From Rhodospirillales bacterium (lineage in GTDB: Bacteria > Pseudomonadota > Alphaproteobacteria > Rhodospirillales > Magnetospirillaceae): a stretch of 41,381 nucleotides of DNA. Each line of letters opens with the position of its first letter. Position 1 is the first letter of the stretch. Of the stretch, positions 1 to 8,417 are shown one piece after another. The notes below the pieces were generated by a model, which was not told the origin of the DNA, did not search any database, and worked only from the letters and a program-made list of their open reading frames with translations. The position numbers were made by a program, and so were the translations under genes. The stretch covers positions 1-41,381 of the forward strand of contig JACMKT010000004.1 of NCBI GenBank assembly GCA_014380005.1, given 5' to 3'.

Positions 1-697
1 CCGCGCCGTCGGTGGTGGCGCGCGCCCCCATGCCGCCGCGCCGGGCGACCCAGGCGCCGGGAGTGCCGCGTAGGCCGTCCGCCGGGTGGGCGTCGTGCAG
101 GGTGTAATCGCCATCCACCACGCCGGGCACACCGTCGGAGGCGCGGATTTTGCGCAAGATCGTGGCGGTGTCGTCGCTGGCCCAATCAATGGCGCGCTGG
201 GCCTGGGTGGGGGCGGGCTTGAATGCGGACAGTTCGGGCCGAAGGGGGGCGGTGGCGGTGAGTGCTTCCAGCACCGAATCCACCGCCGCATCGGTGACTT
301 CGTTGCGGTACAGGCTGGATTTGGTGGCGGCGCGCATGGGGAAGCTGCGGTGCGCCCAGACCGGGCCGGCATCCATGTCGGCTTCCGCCTGCAACACGGT
401 GACGGCCCAGTTTTCCGTGCCCTCCAGGATGGCCCAATCCAGTGCCGCAGGTCCTCGGTCGCCCAGGGGGCCGGGATGGACGATCAGGCAGCGGTGGTTG
501 CGCCACACCGCCTCGGGGATGGCGCGCTTGAGGAAGGGGGCGATGATCACGTCGGGCTGGGCCAGTTCCACCGCTTCCATCGTCACCGCGTCGTTGACGT
601 CCAGTTCCAGACTGACGTCATGGCCGCAGCGGCCCAGCTCCACCCACAGGCGTTGGGTCAGCGAGTTGAACGAATGGGCGAGCAGCAGGATTTTCAT
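1..697 (-). CDS. hypX: HypX/HoxX hydrogenase maturation factor, N-terminal part (cut by the left edge)
   Basis: The frame opens with MKILLLAHSFNSLTQRLWVE and runs off the window, leaving about 232 residues. It resembles the N-terminal formyl-tetrahydrofolate-hydrolase/transferase-like domain of HypX. A typical stretch, HPGPLGDRGPAALDWAI, is followed by VTVLQAEADMDAGPVW, the conserved substrate-binding region of the family. HypX makes the CO ligand of the [NiFe] active site from a formyl group carried by tetrahydrofolate, and is found in organisms that mature hydrogenase in air. The start ATG at 697 lies 4 nt after the stop of the FkbM-like gene, so it is the last visible gene of the hydrogenase operon. 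The C-terminal enoyl-CoA-hydratase-like half is outside the window. Family call is confident; activity is inferred. Confidence 0.9.
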   Translation of the reverse strand, partial: MKILLLAHSFNSLTQRLWVELGRCGHDVSLELDVNDAVTMEAVELAQPDVIIAPFLKRAIPEAVWRNHRCLIVHPGPLGDRGPAALDWAILEGTENWAVTVLQAEADMDAGPVWAHRSFPMRAATKSSLYRNEVTDAAVDSVLEALTATAPLRPELSAFKPAPTQAQRAIDWASDDTATILRKIRASDGVPGVVDGDYTLHDAHPADGLRGTPGAWVARRGGMGARATTDGA

Positions 698-701
698 GAC
701 G

Positions 702-1535
702 TTACTTCGCCAAGGCAGGAGAAAGGCAAAGAATGTCGGTAAGGCCAGGGCTTAGCGTGTAGGGAATTTGGCGGTCGCCGTCGAAACGGTGGAAGCTGAA
801 ACCCAGACCGGCCAGCCAGTCCAGGGTTGCGGCCAGGGTTGCGCAATGGGCCGCATCATCATAGTTGCTGCCCTTTTCCACCAGCATGGCGGCCACTTTA
901 CCGCTTTCAATCAGGGCGCGCCCGCCCGACAGCACGCGGGGTTCAACCCCTTCGACGTCCACCTTCAGGAAGAAACGGTCCGCATGGGTGTTGCCCGTGG
1001 CCGCAACCACATCATCCAGCGAAACGGCGGGCACATATAACGGTGCCGCCCGCGAGGCGCGGGCCACCTGTTCGCCGTGGGGCAAAAGGCTGCTTCCCAT
1101 GGTTCCCTGGCTGGCGTTGAGCTTGACCAGACCCGCCACTTCGTCAGCGGCGGCGGCGACGACGTTGACGCGGTCCTGAAGCTGATTGGCGTGAACCGAT
1201 TTGATGAGGTAGTGGAGGTTCACCGGATGCGGCTCCATGGCCACGACCCGCACCTGGGGCGCGGCGGTGGCAGCAGACAGGGTGAACATTCCCATATGGG
1301 CACCCACATCCATGAACACGTCGCCAGCGGTCAAATGGCGGTCGAAGAAGTTTCGGGCCGGCATTTCGAAGCCGCCGTGGAAGACTTCTTGCTGGATCAG
1401 GTGCTTGACGCCCAGATCATTCATAAGGTTCTGGGCCACCACCAGATTGAAGCGCGGCTCGCCCTTGGCATTGCGTTGGGCCGAGGGAATCAGGACGTGG
1501 CCGTCCGGGGTGGCTGCCAGAGTGGATTTGGTCAT
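702..1535 (-). CDS. FkbM-family SAM-dependent methyltransferase inside the hyp operon
   Basis: A 277-residue protein starting MTKSTLAAT. The ATG at 1535 is chosen because GAGGA lies just upstream and the start falls 2 nt after the hypE stop; a longer frame reaches back into hypE. Residues 73-82 (DVFMDVGAHMG region) form the SAM-binding loop, E101 in VVAMEPHP is the expected acidic ribose contact, and DVEGVE at 193-198 is the hallmark motif of the FkbM methyltransferases. These enzymes usually O-methylate small molecules or sugars; the substrate here is unknown. The gene is packed between hypE and hypX with 2-nt and 4-nt gaps, so it is surely co-transcribed with them. A role in hydrogenase maturation is only inference from position; it could equally be a recent insertion that happened to keep the operon intact. 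Confidence 0.85.
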   Translation of the reverse strand: MTKSTLAATPDGHVLIPSAQRNAKGEPRFNLVVAQNLMNDLGVKHLIQQEVFHGGFEMPARNFFDRHLTAGDVFMDVGAHMGMFTLSAATAAPQVRVVAMEPHPVNLHYLIKSVHANQLQDRVNVVAAAADEVAGLVKLNASQGTMGSSLLPHGEQVARASRAAPLYVPAVSLDDVVAATGNTHADRFFLKVDVEGVEPRVLSGGRALIESGKVAAMLVEKGSNYDDAAHCATLAATLDWLAGLGFSFHRFDGDRQIPYTLSPGLTDILCLSPALAK

Positions 1536-1537
1536 GG

Positions 1538-2587
1538 TCAGCAAATCCTCGGCAATTGCTCGCCAGCCAGCCAATCCACCACGCGGTTGCCGCCCATGGT
1601 GGTTTCCATCTGGACGAAGTGGTGGGAATCCGTGCGGCAATGGCCGATCAGGGCGGCATCACGGCCCAGGGGATGGGCGCGCATGATCGCCAGCAGGGCT
1701 TCGGCATCGTCCGCCTTGCAGATGCAGATCAGCTTGCCCTCATTGGCCACGTAAAGCGGGTCGAGGCCCAGCAATTCGCAGGCGCCGCGCACTTCGGCGC
1801 GCACCGGAATGGCGGTTTCCTTCAGTGCCATGCCGATTCCGGCCTGAGAGGCGATCTCGTTCAGGGTGGCGGCCAGACCGCCGCGGGTGGGGTCGCGCAG
1901 CACGTGGATGTCGGGCTTTGCCGCGACCATCTCGGCCACCATGGTGTGCAGCGCTGCCGAATCCGACAGGATGGCGGTCTCGAAGCCCAGGGATTCGCGC
2001 TGGCTCATGACCGCGACGCCGTGGTCGCCCATGGTGCCCGAGACCAGGATGGCGTCGCCGGGGGCGGCGCGCTCGCCCGAGATATGGACGCCCGGCGGAA
2101 CCATGCCGATGCCGGCGGTGGTGATGAAGATGCCGTCGCCCTTGCCCTTTTCCACCACCTTGGTGTCGCCGGTGACCACCGGCACGCCGGCTTCCTTGGA
2201 GGCGCGGGCCATGCTGTCGACGATCTTTTTCAGATCAGCCAGCGGGAAGCCTTCCTCGATGATGAAGCCCGCCGACAGGCCCATGGGCACCGCCCCGGCC
2301 ATGGCCACGTCGTTGACGGTGCCGTGCACGGCCAAACTGCCGATGTCGCCGCCGGGGAAGAATAGCGGGGAAATCACATAGCCATCGGTGGTCATCACCA
2401 TGCGCCCGCCCTGCACGTCGAACGCGGCTTGGTCGTTGCGCTGGTTCAGTGCCTCGTTATCGAAGGCGGCGATGAACATCTCTTCCACCAACTGCGCCAT
2501 GGCCCGGCCACCGCCGCCATGGGTCAGATCGACGCGGCCATGGGCGATGTCCAACGGGCGGGGATGGGTGCGGCGGGGGAGGGTCAT
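1538..2587 (-). CDS. hypE: HypE, carbamoyl-dehydratase step of cyanide ligand synthesis
   Basis: A full-length 349-residue HypE of the PurM/AIR-synthase-like ATPase superfamily. It carries the N-terminal HGGGGRAM ATP-binding glycine motif, TDGYVISPLFFPGGDIG, GTVNDVAMAGA and RDPTRGGLAATLNEIA. The last five residues, LPRIC, end in the conserved C-terminal cysteine (Cys349) that accepts the carbamoyl group from HypF and is dehydrated to thiocyanate, the donor of the cyanide ligands of the active-site iron. The ATG at 2587 overlaps the stop of the upstream DUF2442 gene (ATGA), and the FkbM-like gene follows after 2 nt. Nothing in the protein looks degenerate. Confidence 0.97.
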   Translation of the reverse strand: MTLPRRTHPRPLDIAHGRVDLTHGGGGRAMAQLVEEMFIAAFDNEALNQRNDQAAFDVQGGRMVMTTDGYVISPLFFPGGDIGSLAVHGTVNDVAMAGAVPMGLSAGFIIEEGFPLADLKKIVDSMARASKEAGVPVVTGDTKVVEKGKGDGIFITTAGIGMVPPGVHISGERAAPGDAILVSGTMGDHGVAVMSQRESLGFETAILSDSAALHTMVAEMVAAKPDIHVLRDPTRGGLAATLNEIASQAGIGMALKETAIPVRAEVRGACELLGLDPLYVANEGKLICICKADDAEALLAIMRAHPLGRDAALIGHCRTDSHHFVQMETTMGGNRVVDWLAGEQLPRIC

Positions 2588-2856
2588 TCAGGCTGTCCGG
2601 GAAGGGGCGCGCCGGTGATGCGCGAATAAAGCACGTAGGGGTCAAGGTCGGCGCCATTGGGCCAGCACACGGTTCCCACATCGGGGTTCACGCGCACTTG
2701 GGCGAAAGTGGCATGGTTGGACAGCGGCTCGAACACACCACGGAACGGCACCAGATCGGCCACGTTGATGTTGCCCTCGATACCGTCTTGGAAGCGGATG
2801 TGCAGGCTGGTCCCTTCAAGAGCGGTCACGGCCACGATGTTTCTGCGCATTGCCAT
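2584..2856 (-). CDS. DUF2442-family small protein between hypD and hypE
   Basis: A 90-residue protein beginning MAMRRNIVAV. The start ATG at 2856 shares one base with the hypD stop (TGATG), and its stop overlaps the hypE start, so it is translationally coupled on both sides. The C-terminal pattern, GVFEPL, FAQVRVNP, then VCWPNGADLDPYVLY, is the signature of the DUF2442 family, small proteins of unknown biochemical role that elsewhere often sit next to DUF4160 proteins in toxin-antitoxin-like pairs. No DUF4160 partner is visible here. Being locked between hypD and hypE is unusual and suggests either a captured gene or an accessory role in maturation. Function unknown. Confidence 0.85.
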   Translation of the reverse strand: MAMRRNIVAVTALEGTSLHIRFQDGIEGNINVADLVPFRGVFEPLSNHATFAQVRVNPDVGTVCWPNGADLDPYVLYSRITGAPLPGQPE

Positions 2857-3998
2857 CACTCTTCGTCCTCCCTCTGCGCATCCCGGAACCGGCCATAGGT
2901 CCAGTGCGCCGCGCAGGCGCCCTCGTGGGAGACCATGCAGCTGCCCATGGGGTTTTCCGGGGTGCACACGGTGCCGAACAATTTGCAGTCCATGGGTTTC
3001 TTGACGCCGCGCAGGATGGCGCCGCATTCGCAGGCATTGTTGTCGGCCACGTTTTCCTGGGGCACGTCCCAATGGCGTTCCGCGTCGAAGCGGGCGAAGG
3101 GGGCCTTGATGCGCAGGGCCGAATAGGGCACCAGCCCCAGGCCGCGCCATTCGAAGGATTTGCGCAATTCGAACACGTCCGCCACCAGAGCCTTGGCCTT
3201 GGCATTGCCGTCACGGGTGACGGCGCGGGAGAATTCGTTCTCCACCTCGAAGCGGCCTTCATTGACCTGACGCACCAGCATCAGCACCGCCTGCATGACG
3301 TCCAGCGGCTCGAACCCGGCGATGACCACCGGGCGCTGGTATTCCTCGGCGAAGTATTCGTAGGGGGCGCTGCCGATGATGGTGGACACATGGGCGGGGC
3401 CGATGAAGCCATCCAGCTTGACCGTGCCCAAGGTGCGCACTTCCGGGCTGTCCAGGATTTGCGCGATGGCCGACGGCGTCAGCACGTGGTTGCAGAACAC
3501 GAAGAAATTGGTCAGGCCCAGGGCTTCCGCCTGTTTGATGGCGACGGCGGTGGGCGGCGTGGTGGTCTCGAAGCCGATGGCGAAGAACACTACCTGCTTG
3601 TCCGGGTTGGCCTGGGCCAGCTTCAGCGCGTCCATGGTGGAATAGACCATGCGGATGTCGCAGCCCTCGGCCTTGGCCTTCAGCAGGGAAATGCGCTTGG
3701 ACCCCGGCACGCGGAGCATGTCGCCATAGGTGCACAGGATCACGCCCGGCTGACGCGCCAGCCAGATGGCGGAATCCAGCCGTCCGATGGGCAGCACACA
3801 GACCGGGCAACCCGGCCCGTGGACCATGCGCACATTGGCCGGCAGAATGTCTTCCAGCCCATAGCGCGAGATGGCATGGGTGTGGCCGCCGCAGAATTCC
3901 ATCAGATGATAGGCGCGGGCGGGGTCGGCCTCGGCGGCGATGGTTTTCGCCAGACCCTGCGCCAGGGCGCCGTCGCGGTATTCGTCGATGTACTTCAC
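2856..3998 (-). CDS. hypD: HypD, iron-sulfur scaffold for Fe(CN)2CO assembly
   Basis: A full-length 380-residue HypD. Visible family motifs are MEFCGGHTHAISRYG near the N-terminus, HGPGCPVCVLP in the first third, and a cysteine-rich C-terminal region (ECGAIL, PMDCKLFGTVCTPENPMGSC, HEGACAAHW) that binds the [4Fe-4S] cluster. HypD works with HypC as the scaffold on which the iron receives its CN and CO ligands. The start ATG at 3998 overlaps the hypC stop (ATGA) and the stop overlaps the DUF2442 gene start. All the expected cysteines appear to be present. Confidence 0.97.
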   Translation of the reverse strand: MKYIDEYRDGALAQGLAKTIAAEADPARAYHLMEFCGGHTHAISRYGLEDILPANVRMVHGPGCPVCVLPIGRLDSAIWLARQPGVILCTYGDMLRVPGSKRISLLKAKAEGCDIRMVYSTMDALKLAQANPDKQVVFFAIGFETTTPPTAVAIKQAEALGLTNFFVFCNHVLTPSAIAQILDSPEVRTLGTVKLDGFIGPAHVSTIIGSAPYEYFAEEYQRPVVIAGFEPLDVMQAVLMLVRQVNEGRFEVENEFSRAVTRDGNAKAKALVADVFELRKSFEWRGLGLVPYSALRIKAPFARFDAERHWDVPQENVADNNACECGAILRGVKKPMDCKLFGTVCTPENPMGSCMVSHEGACAAHWTYGRFRDAQREDEE

Positions 3999-4216
3999 GC
4001 GGATGCACCCATTTCGGCGAACAGCGCCAGGGTCTTGGCGGCTTCCTCGGGGTCCACCTTGGTCAACGCATAGCCCACATGGACGATGACGTAGTCGCCC
4101 GCAGCCACGTCGGACACCAAAGCCAGCGAGATGGTCTTGGTCACGCCGCCCAGATCGACCTTGGCCTCGTCATTGGGCAGAAGCTCGGTAATCAGCGAGG
4201 GCAGGGCCAGACACAT
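3995..4216 (-). CDS. hypC: HypC, hydrogenase maturation chaperone
   Basis: A 73-residue HypC/HupF family protein beginning MCLALPSLITEL. The catalytically important second-position cysteine and the following proline are conserved, as is the beta-barrel core (KVDLGGVTKTISLAL, GDYVIVHVGYALTKVD). HypC carries the iron-ligand intermediate with HypD and delivers it to the large subunit. The start follows the short hypF gene directly and the stop overlaps hypD. A second member of the same family lies upstream in the operon at 7677-7910, so this operon encodes two HypC-type chaperones. Confidence 0.96.
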   Translation of the reverse strand: MCLALPSLITELLPNDEAKVDLGGVTKTISLALVSDVAAGDYVIVHVGYALTKVDPEEAAKTLALFAEMGASA

Positions 4217-5290
4217 CTATTCCATCTCCGCTTGGGCGGCGATCCACGCCTGACCCAAAGACAATCCGGGATCGCCCGGCGACACCTTGACGGCAGTCAA
4301 CGCCACCAGTCCGCGCTGTTGCAACGCCGGCACCAGCCCCGCCACCAGCACCTTGTTGAAGAAGCAGCCGCCGCCCAAGGCGATGGTGCGGCAGCCGGTG
4401 GTTTCCGCCGCCCAGGCGCACCATTGAGCCAAGGCGGCGATCAAGGTGCCGTGGAACAAATTCGCACCGATGACCGCGTCAGAGCAAGAGGCCAGCATGG
4501 CCAGCAGCGGGGCGAAGTCCAGCACGCCGTCGGTCAGCGTCCAGCCATCGGTCATGATTGTGGGGGCGGTGACCATGGCCTCCAGCGCCATGGGTGCCTC
4601 GCCTTCGAAGCGGGAGACGGGCAGAACGTTCAGCAAGCCGCAGGCGGCGTCGAACAAGCGCCCGGCAGAGGATGTGGGCGGCGAGTTCAGGCCCTTGTCC
4701 AGCACGGTGGCCAGCATGGCGGCGGGCTTGAGGTCAGGCCAGCGCCCGGCGATTTCCGCACCGCGCCCTTGGGAATGCAGCACGGCGGCGGCCATGCGCC
4801 ACGGCTCGCGTGCGGCAACGTCGCCGCCCGGTTGGGCCAGCAGGGCCAGATGACCCAGGCGGCGGTAGTGGGCGCCGTCGCAATATAGCAGCTCGCCGCC
4901 CCAGGATTGGTTGTTGGGGCCTAGGCCGAAGCCATCCAGGGACAGGCCGATGATGGGGGCGTCGTGCCCGTGCTCGGCGGCAATGGCGGCGGCGTGGGCG
5001 TGGTGGTGCTGCACCGGGACGGCGGGGATGTCCAGCGTCTGGGCGAAGCGGGTGGAGTGGAAATCGGGGTGCAGATCGTGGGCGACGCGCGTGGGTGTCA
5101 CGCTCAATTCGGTAATCAGCGAATTGATAGAGGCTTCGAAGGCGGCGATGGCCTCGGGGGTGCCCAAGTCGCCATGGACCGGCGATAGGTACGCCGTGGC
5201 GCCCTTGGTGACGCAGATGGTGTTCTTGAGGAAGGCGCCGACGGCCAGGGTGGGCGGCACGGCGCGGGGCAGGGCAACACAAACCCTCAT
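4217..5290 (-). CDS. hypF: Short HypF: Kae1-like carbamoyltransferase half only
   Basis: A 357-residue protein starting [11 protein letters not shown]. The ATG at 5290 overlaps the hypB stop (ATGA). It corresponds to the C-terminal half of Hyp[34 protein letters not shown], the metal-binding HHHAH at residues 95-99, [21 protein letters not shown] and SLGQAW near the end. Full HypF (roughly 750 residues) also has an N-terminal acylphosphatase domain, zinc fingers and a YrdC-like domain that make carbamoyl-adenylate from carbamoyl phosphate; all of these are absent. I see no sign of decay: the frame is open and tightly packed. It therefore needs a partner supplying carbamoyl-adenylate, or another complete hypF elsewhere. 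Shortened HypF proteins are known (HypF1 of Cupriavidus necator is described as truncated, from memory). Confidence 0.9.
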   Translation of the reverse strand: MRVCVALPRAVPPTLAVGAFLKNTICVTKGATAYLSPVHGDLGTPEAIAAFEASINSLITELSVTPTRVAHDLHPDFHSTRFAQTLDIPAVPVQHHHAHAAAIAAEHGHDAPIIGLSLDGFGLGPNNQSWGGELLYCDGAHYRRLGHLALLAQPGGDVAAREPWRMAAAVLHSQGRGAEIAGRWPDLKPAAMLATVLDKGLNSPPTSSAGRLFDAACGLLNVLPVSRFEGEAPMALEAMVTAPTIMTDGWTLTDGVLDFAPLLAMLASCSDAVIGANLFHGTLIAALAQWCAWAAETTGCRTIALGGGCFFNKVLVAGLVPALQQRGLVALTAVKVSPGDPGLSLGQAWIAAQAEME

Positions 5291-6186
5291 CCCAAACTGG
5301 CCTTCGCCGCTGCCAGCTTGGCTTCCAGTGCGGCAATGCGCCCGGTGACGGCGCGGCGGCGGCCTTCGGTGATCCAGGCCAGCCACTCATCCATGCCCTC
5401 GCCCGAGCGGGCCGAGACTTGCAGCACCACGATGTCGGGGTTCACCCGCTTGGCGTTGGCGATGCAGGCTTCCACGTCGAAATCCAGATGGGGCAGCAAA
5501 TCGGTCTTGTTCAGGATCATCATGCCGGCGGCGTGGAACATGTCGGGGTATTTCAGCGGCTTGTCCTCGCCCTCGGTGACCGAGAGGATGGCGACCTTAT
5601 AGGCCTCGCCCAAATCGAAGGCGGCGGGGCAGACCAGATTGCCGACGTTTTCGATGAACAGCACGGAATCGTCGGCAGGCGCCAGACGCTCGCAGGCGGT
5701 GGCGACCATGTGGGCGTCCAGATGGCAGCCCTTGCCGGTGTTGATCTGGATGGCGGCGGCCCCGGTGGCGCGGATGCGGTCGGCGTCGTTGCTGGTCTGC
5801 TGGTCGCCCTCGATAACGGCGACGGGGAACTTGCCGTTCAACGCCTGGATGGTCTTGCACAGCAGGGTGGTTTTGCCCGAACCGGGGCTGGAGACCAGAT
5901 TCAGCGCGAAGATGCCCTTATCGGCGAAGCTGTCGCGGTTCTTCGCCGCCAGGGAATCGTTCTTCCCCAGGATGTCCTGCTCGATCTGAATGATGCGGCT
6001 TTGGCTCAGGCCGGGGACGTGGACGCCGGCGATGCCGTGGCCGTAATGGATGTCGTGGGAGTGGCTGTGACCATGATCGTGGTCATGAGAGTGTGGGTGA
6101 TCATGATCATGGGGGTGATCGTGATCATGGTCATGGTCGTGGGAATGTTCCACCTTGGCATCGCCGCAGCCACACACCGTGCACAT
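5287..6186 (-). CDS. hypB: HypB, nickel-inserting GTPase with histidine-rich tail
   Basis: A 299-residue HypB starting [11 protein letters not shown] at 6186, where the ATG shares a base with the hypA stop (TGATG). The CxxCGC motif at the N-terminus is the high-affinity nickel site. Residues 14-50 are dominated by His-Asp repeats (18 histidines), a nickel-storage or buffering segment. The GTPase core has a P-loop at residues 99-107 (SSPGSGKTT), the switch-region metal site [24 protein letters not shown] and the NKTD guanine-recognition motif. It delivers nickel, with HypA, to the large subunit. The extended His tract combines HypB and nickelin-like storage in one protein. Confidence 0.97.
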   Translation of the reverse strand: MCTVCGCGDAKVEHSHDHDHDHDHPHDHDHPHSHDHDHGHSHSHDIHYGHGIAGVHVPGLSQSRIIQIEQDILGKNDSLAAKNRDSFADKGIFALNLVSSPGSGKTTLLCKTIQALNGKFPVAVIEGDQQTSNDADRIRATGAAAIQINTGKGCHLDAHMVATACERLAPADDSVLFIENVGNLVCPAAFDLGEAYKVAILSVTEGEDKPLKYPDMFHAAGMMILNKTDLLPHLDFDVEACIANAKRVNPDIVVLQVSARSGEGMDEWLAWITEGRRRAVTGRIAALEAKLAAAKASLG

Positions 6187-6530
6187 CACTCCACCTCCAG
6201 CTCTTTGATCCGCATCTCTTCGCCTGCGGTGACGGCAAGGCCGAAGCCGCCGCATTTGGGGCAGGGGTCGAACCGGTTGGACACCGGGACAGTCTCGGTG
6301 CAGCTCAGGCATTGGGCCTGACCGGCGATCTTGATGATTTCCAGCGTGGCGTCCGCGGCCACGGGCGAGCCCTTGGCGACGGCGCCGAAGCAGAACAGCA
6401 TGGAGTCTGGGTCCACATTGGAAAGTTCGCCGATTTCCAGCCACACCGTCTTGACCTTGGCAAAGCCGTGGGCGGCGGCTTGGTCTTCCAGAATGCGGAT
6501 GACGCCTTCGGTCAGGCTCATCTCATGCAT
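6186..6530 (-). CDS. hypA: HypA, nickel metallochaperone
   Basis: A 114-residue HypA beginning [10 protein letters not shown]; His2 of the MHE motif is the nickel ligand. The zinc site is formed by C74/C77 and C90/C93 (QCLSC and DPCPKCGG). HypA partners HypB for nickel delivery to the large subunit. Its ATG overlaps the end of the hupK gene and its stop overlaps the start of hypB, consistent with a single operon. Normal length and complete. Confidence 0.97.
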   Translation of the reverse strand: MHEMSLTEGVIRILEDQAAAHGFAKVKTVWLEIGELSNVDPDSMLFCFGAVAKGSPVAADATLEIIKIAGQAQCLSCTETVPVSNRFDPCPKCGGFGLAVTAGEEMRIKELEVE

Positions 6531-7677
6531 GATCCACCGTCACATGACAGGCGACGCACGGGTCCAGGGCGTGGATCAGCAATGCGGCGCGGTGGTGCAA
6601 ATCGTGGTCGGGGGCGCCCTTCAGGCCGCGCACCAGCGGGCCTTCGGGGTGGAAGTTCCACTCGGTGGGGGCAAGGATTTGATAGCGCTTCACTTTTCCA
6701 CCCTCCAATTCCACCCGATGGGCCAACAGGCCGCGCGCGGCTTCCACCAATCCCACGCCCATGCCGTCACCCAGAACGGGCGCCAGCGAATGGGCGGCGG
6801 TCAAATCCTGCATTAGCTCGGTCATTTCCTGCAAGCACGATACGACTTCTACCAGCCGGGCGGTCAGGCGCGCCAGCAGGCCGGGGCCGTGTTCGGCCAT
6901 CAATTCGGCTACCACCGGGTGCCACGCCGTGCGGGCCAGGGGGCCGGTCTCGTAAATGCGTCCGCCGCTATGGGGCCGCGCCACATAGGCGCCGTCGTGG
7001 TCGGCCTGCATCTGGGCGGGCAAATCGGCGGGGCCTTGGTCGGGCATGGGCAGGAACGGGCCACGGCCAAAACCGGCCAAGGCGGGGTCCTGCAATTGGG
7101 CCAGCAGGCGGGCGGCGGGGGTGCGGGCGGTGGCGATCCAGGCGTGGAAGCTGGTTGCGTCGGTCAGGATGGACTCCACCTCGGCGCCCAGCAATTCCGT
7201 TAGGGCGGCGCGCACTTCGGCAATGGCGGCGGTGATGCGGTCATGTTGGGGCGTAAGTGTGCCGCCGCTGGGACGATGCCAATCGCCGTTGGGATACAGG
7301 GCGGCGCGCACGCTCACCATGGCGGTCTTGATGCGCCGCGCGGCGGGCAGATCGGGGGCGGCGCCCACCAAGGCGGGCCAGTCGCGGGCCAGTCCCAAGC
7401 CGTGCTCGCCGATGGTTTCCGCCAGCAGCAGGATTTGGCGGGCATGGCGCTGGGGTGTGCCCAGCCCGGCGGCCTGTTCCATGGCGCCCAGTCCGGCCAG
7501 CACCTGGGCGGTGCCGCACAGGGCGAAGATGGTGGGCAGCAATTGGGTGACTTCGTCGGGGCGGCGTCCGGCGAACAGGCGCGAGGCCTGGACCAGCCGG
7601 GTGGAGTGGACCTTGACCTGGGCCACGACACCAGATTGGACGGTCAACGCGACGTCAAGCCGGGCCTCGGGGAACAT
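6523..7677 (-). CDS. hupK: HupK/HoxV-like large-subunit homologue (maturation scaffold)
   Basis: A 384-residue protein starting MFPEARLDVAL (ATG 7677, overlapping the stop of the HypC-like gene; the frame is open further upstream but that stretch is a shadow of the neighbour). It is related to the nickel-hydrogenase large subunit. It ends in [13 protein letters not shown], keeping the C-terminal CxxC motif, but has no N-terminal RxCGxC pair and no cleavable C-terminal extension. That pattern defines HupK/HoxV, proposed to act as a scaffold for the Fe(CN)2CO group before transfer to the true large subunit, typically under aerobic conditions. Sequence similarity in this family is low, so the name is a family-level call. 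Confidence 0.85.
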   Translation of the reverse strand: MFPEARLDVALTVQSGVVAQVKVHSTRLVQASRLFAGRRPDEVTQLLPTIFALCGTAQVLAGLGAMEQAAGLGTPQRHARQILLLAETIGEHGLGLARDWPALVGAAPDLPAARRIKTAMVSVRAALYPNGDWHRPSGGTLTPQHDRITAAIAEVRAALTELLGAEVESILTDATSFHAWIATARTPAARLLAQLQDPALAGFGRGPFLPMPDQGPADLPAQMQADHDGAYVARPHSGGRIYETGPLARTAWHPVVAELMAEHGPGLLARLTARLVEVVSCLQEMTELMQDLTAAHSLAPVLGDGMGVGLVEAARGLLAHRVELEGGKVKRYQILAPTEWNFHPEGPLVRGLKGAPDHDLHHRAALLIHALDPCVACHVTVDHA

Positions 7678-7910
7678 CAGGCTTGGCCGTTGGCCAAAAC
7701 TTGGGACAGGTAATCCAGCGCCTCCAGGGCGGCGTCTTCGGGCACCTTTTCGGCGGCGAAGCTGCCGCCGGCGCCCAGGATGAGGTAATCGCCCACCGCG
7801 ACCTCTTCGCCCAGCAGCATCAGGCTGGTCTGGCGCTCCACACCGAACGCTTCCACCGTGGCGGTGAAGCCGTCGATGGCGATGATGCGCGAGGGCACGG
7901 CCATGCACAT
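7677..7910 (-). CDS. hupF: Second HypC-family chaperone (HupF/HoxL type)
   Basis: A 77-residue protein starting MCMAVPSRIIAIDG. The MC-x-x-x-P start of the HypC/HupF/HoxL family is present, with essential Cys2, followed by the beta-barrel core (TATVEAFGVERQTSLML, VGDYLILGAGG). The ATG at 7910 lies 5 nt after the protease stop; its stop shares a base with the hupK start. In other operons this paralogue works specifically with the hydrogenase large subunit or protects it in the presence of oxygen. It differs clearly from the hypC at 3995-4216. Confidence 0.9.
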   Translation of the reverse strand: MCMAVPSRIIAIDGFTATVEAFGVERQTSLMLLGEEVAVGDYLILGAGGSFAAEKVPEDAALEALDYLSQVLANGQA

Positions 7911-7915
7911 GGCAA

Positions 7916-8401
7916 TCAGGCCGCTTTGGGGGTGACGGTCACGCCCACGGCGGCCAATTCGGCCACCAGCCGGTCCAGCACTTGCGGCAGCACGGCGGCG
8001 ATGGTGGGGGTAAGGTCCATACAGGTTTCGAAGGATTCCGGCTGCACGCCCACCAGCACCACCTGCTTGGGCGAGATGCCGTGGAAGCAGCATGCCGCCA
8101 GCACGTCGGACAGGCCGACTTGATGGGGCGAAATGCGGGTCATGAACCACGCGTTGATTTCGGCATCGGCTAGCCGGGTGATGGTGCCCGGCGCCTTGTC
8201 CTTGGAGCGCATGCAATCGGCGATCAGCAGCAGATCGGCCTCGGCGATGCGGTCCAGGCAATCCATGCCCGAGGTGCCGCCGTCGATGATCTCGACTTCG
8301 GCGGGAATGTCGTAGCGTTCCTCCAGCGCGGTGACCGCATGGACCCCGACGCCTTCGTCGGACATCAGGATATTGCCGACCCCCAAAACCACCACGCGCA
8401 T
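7916..8401 (-). CDS. hupD: HybD/HupD-type hydrogenase maturation endopeptidase
   Basis: A 161-residue M52-family protease. LGVGNILMSDEGVGV at the N-terminus and SPHQVGLSDVL at residues 91-101 are family motifs. The three nickel-sensing ligands fall at Glu16, Asp62 and His93, the positions known for E. coli HybD. It removes the C-terminal peptide of the large subunit once nickel is in place. The gene is the first after the large-subunit gene but is separated from it by 61 nt holding a strong hairpin, with AAGGAG close to the start as ribosome binding site. Confidence 0.95.
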   Translation of the reverse strand: MRVVVLGVGNILMSDEGVGVHAVTALEERYDIPAEVEIIDGGTSGMDCLDRIAEADLLLIADCMRSKDKAPGTITRLADAEINAWFMTRISPHQVGLSDVLAACCFHGISPKQVVLVGVQPESFETCMDLTPTIAAVLPQVLDRLVAELAAVGVTVTPKAA

Positions 8402-8417
8402 GAACGTCTCCTTAAAG

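Noticed and set aside
2584..2856. DUF2442 gene as half of a toxin-antitoxin pair.
   Set aside because: No DUF4160 or other partner is next to it; it is flanked directly by hypD and hypE.
4217..5290. HypF as a pseudogene or frameshifted fragment.
   Set aside because: I looked for the missing N-terminal half upstream; the preceding DNA encodes an intact hypB ending in ATGA overlap with this start, so the protein is a clean short form.
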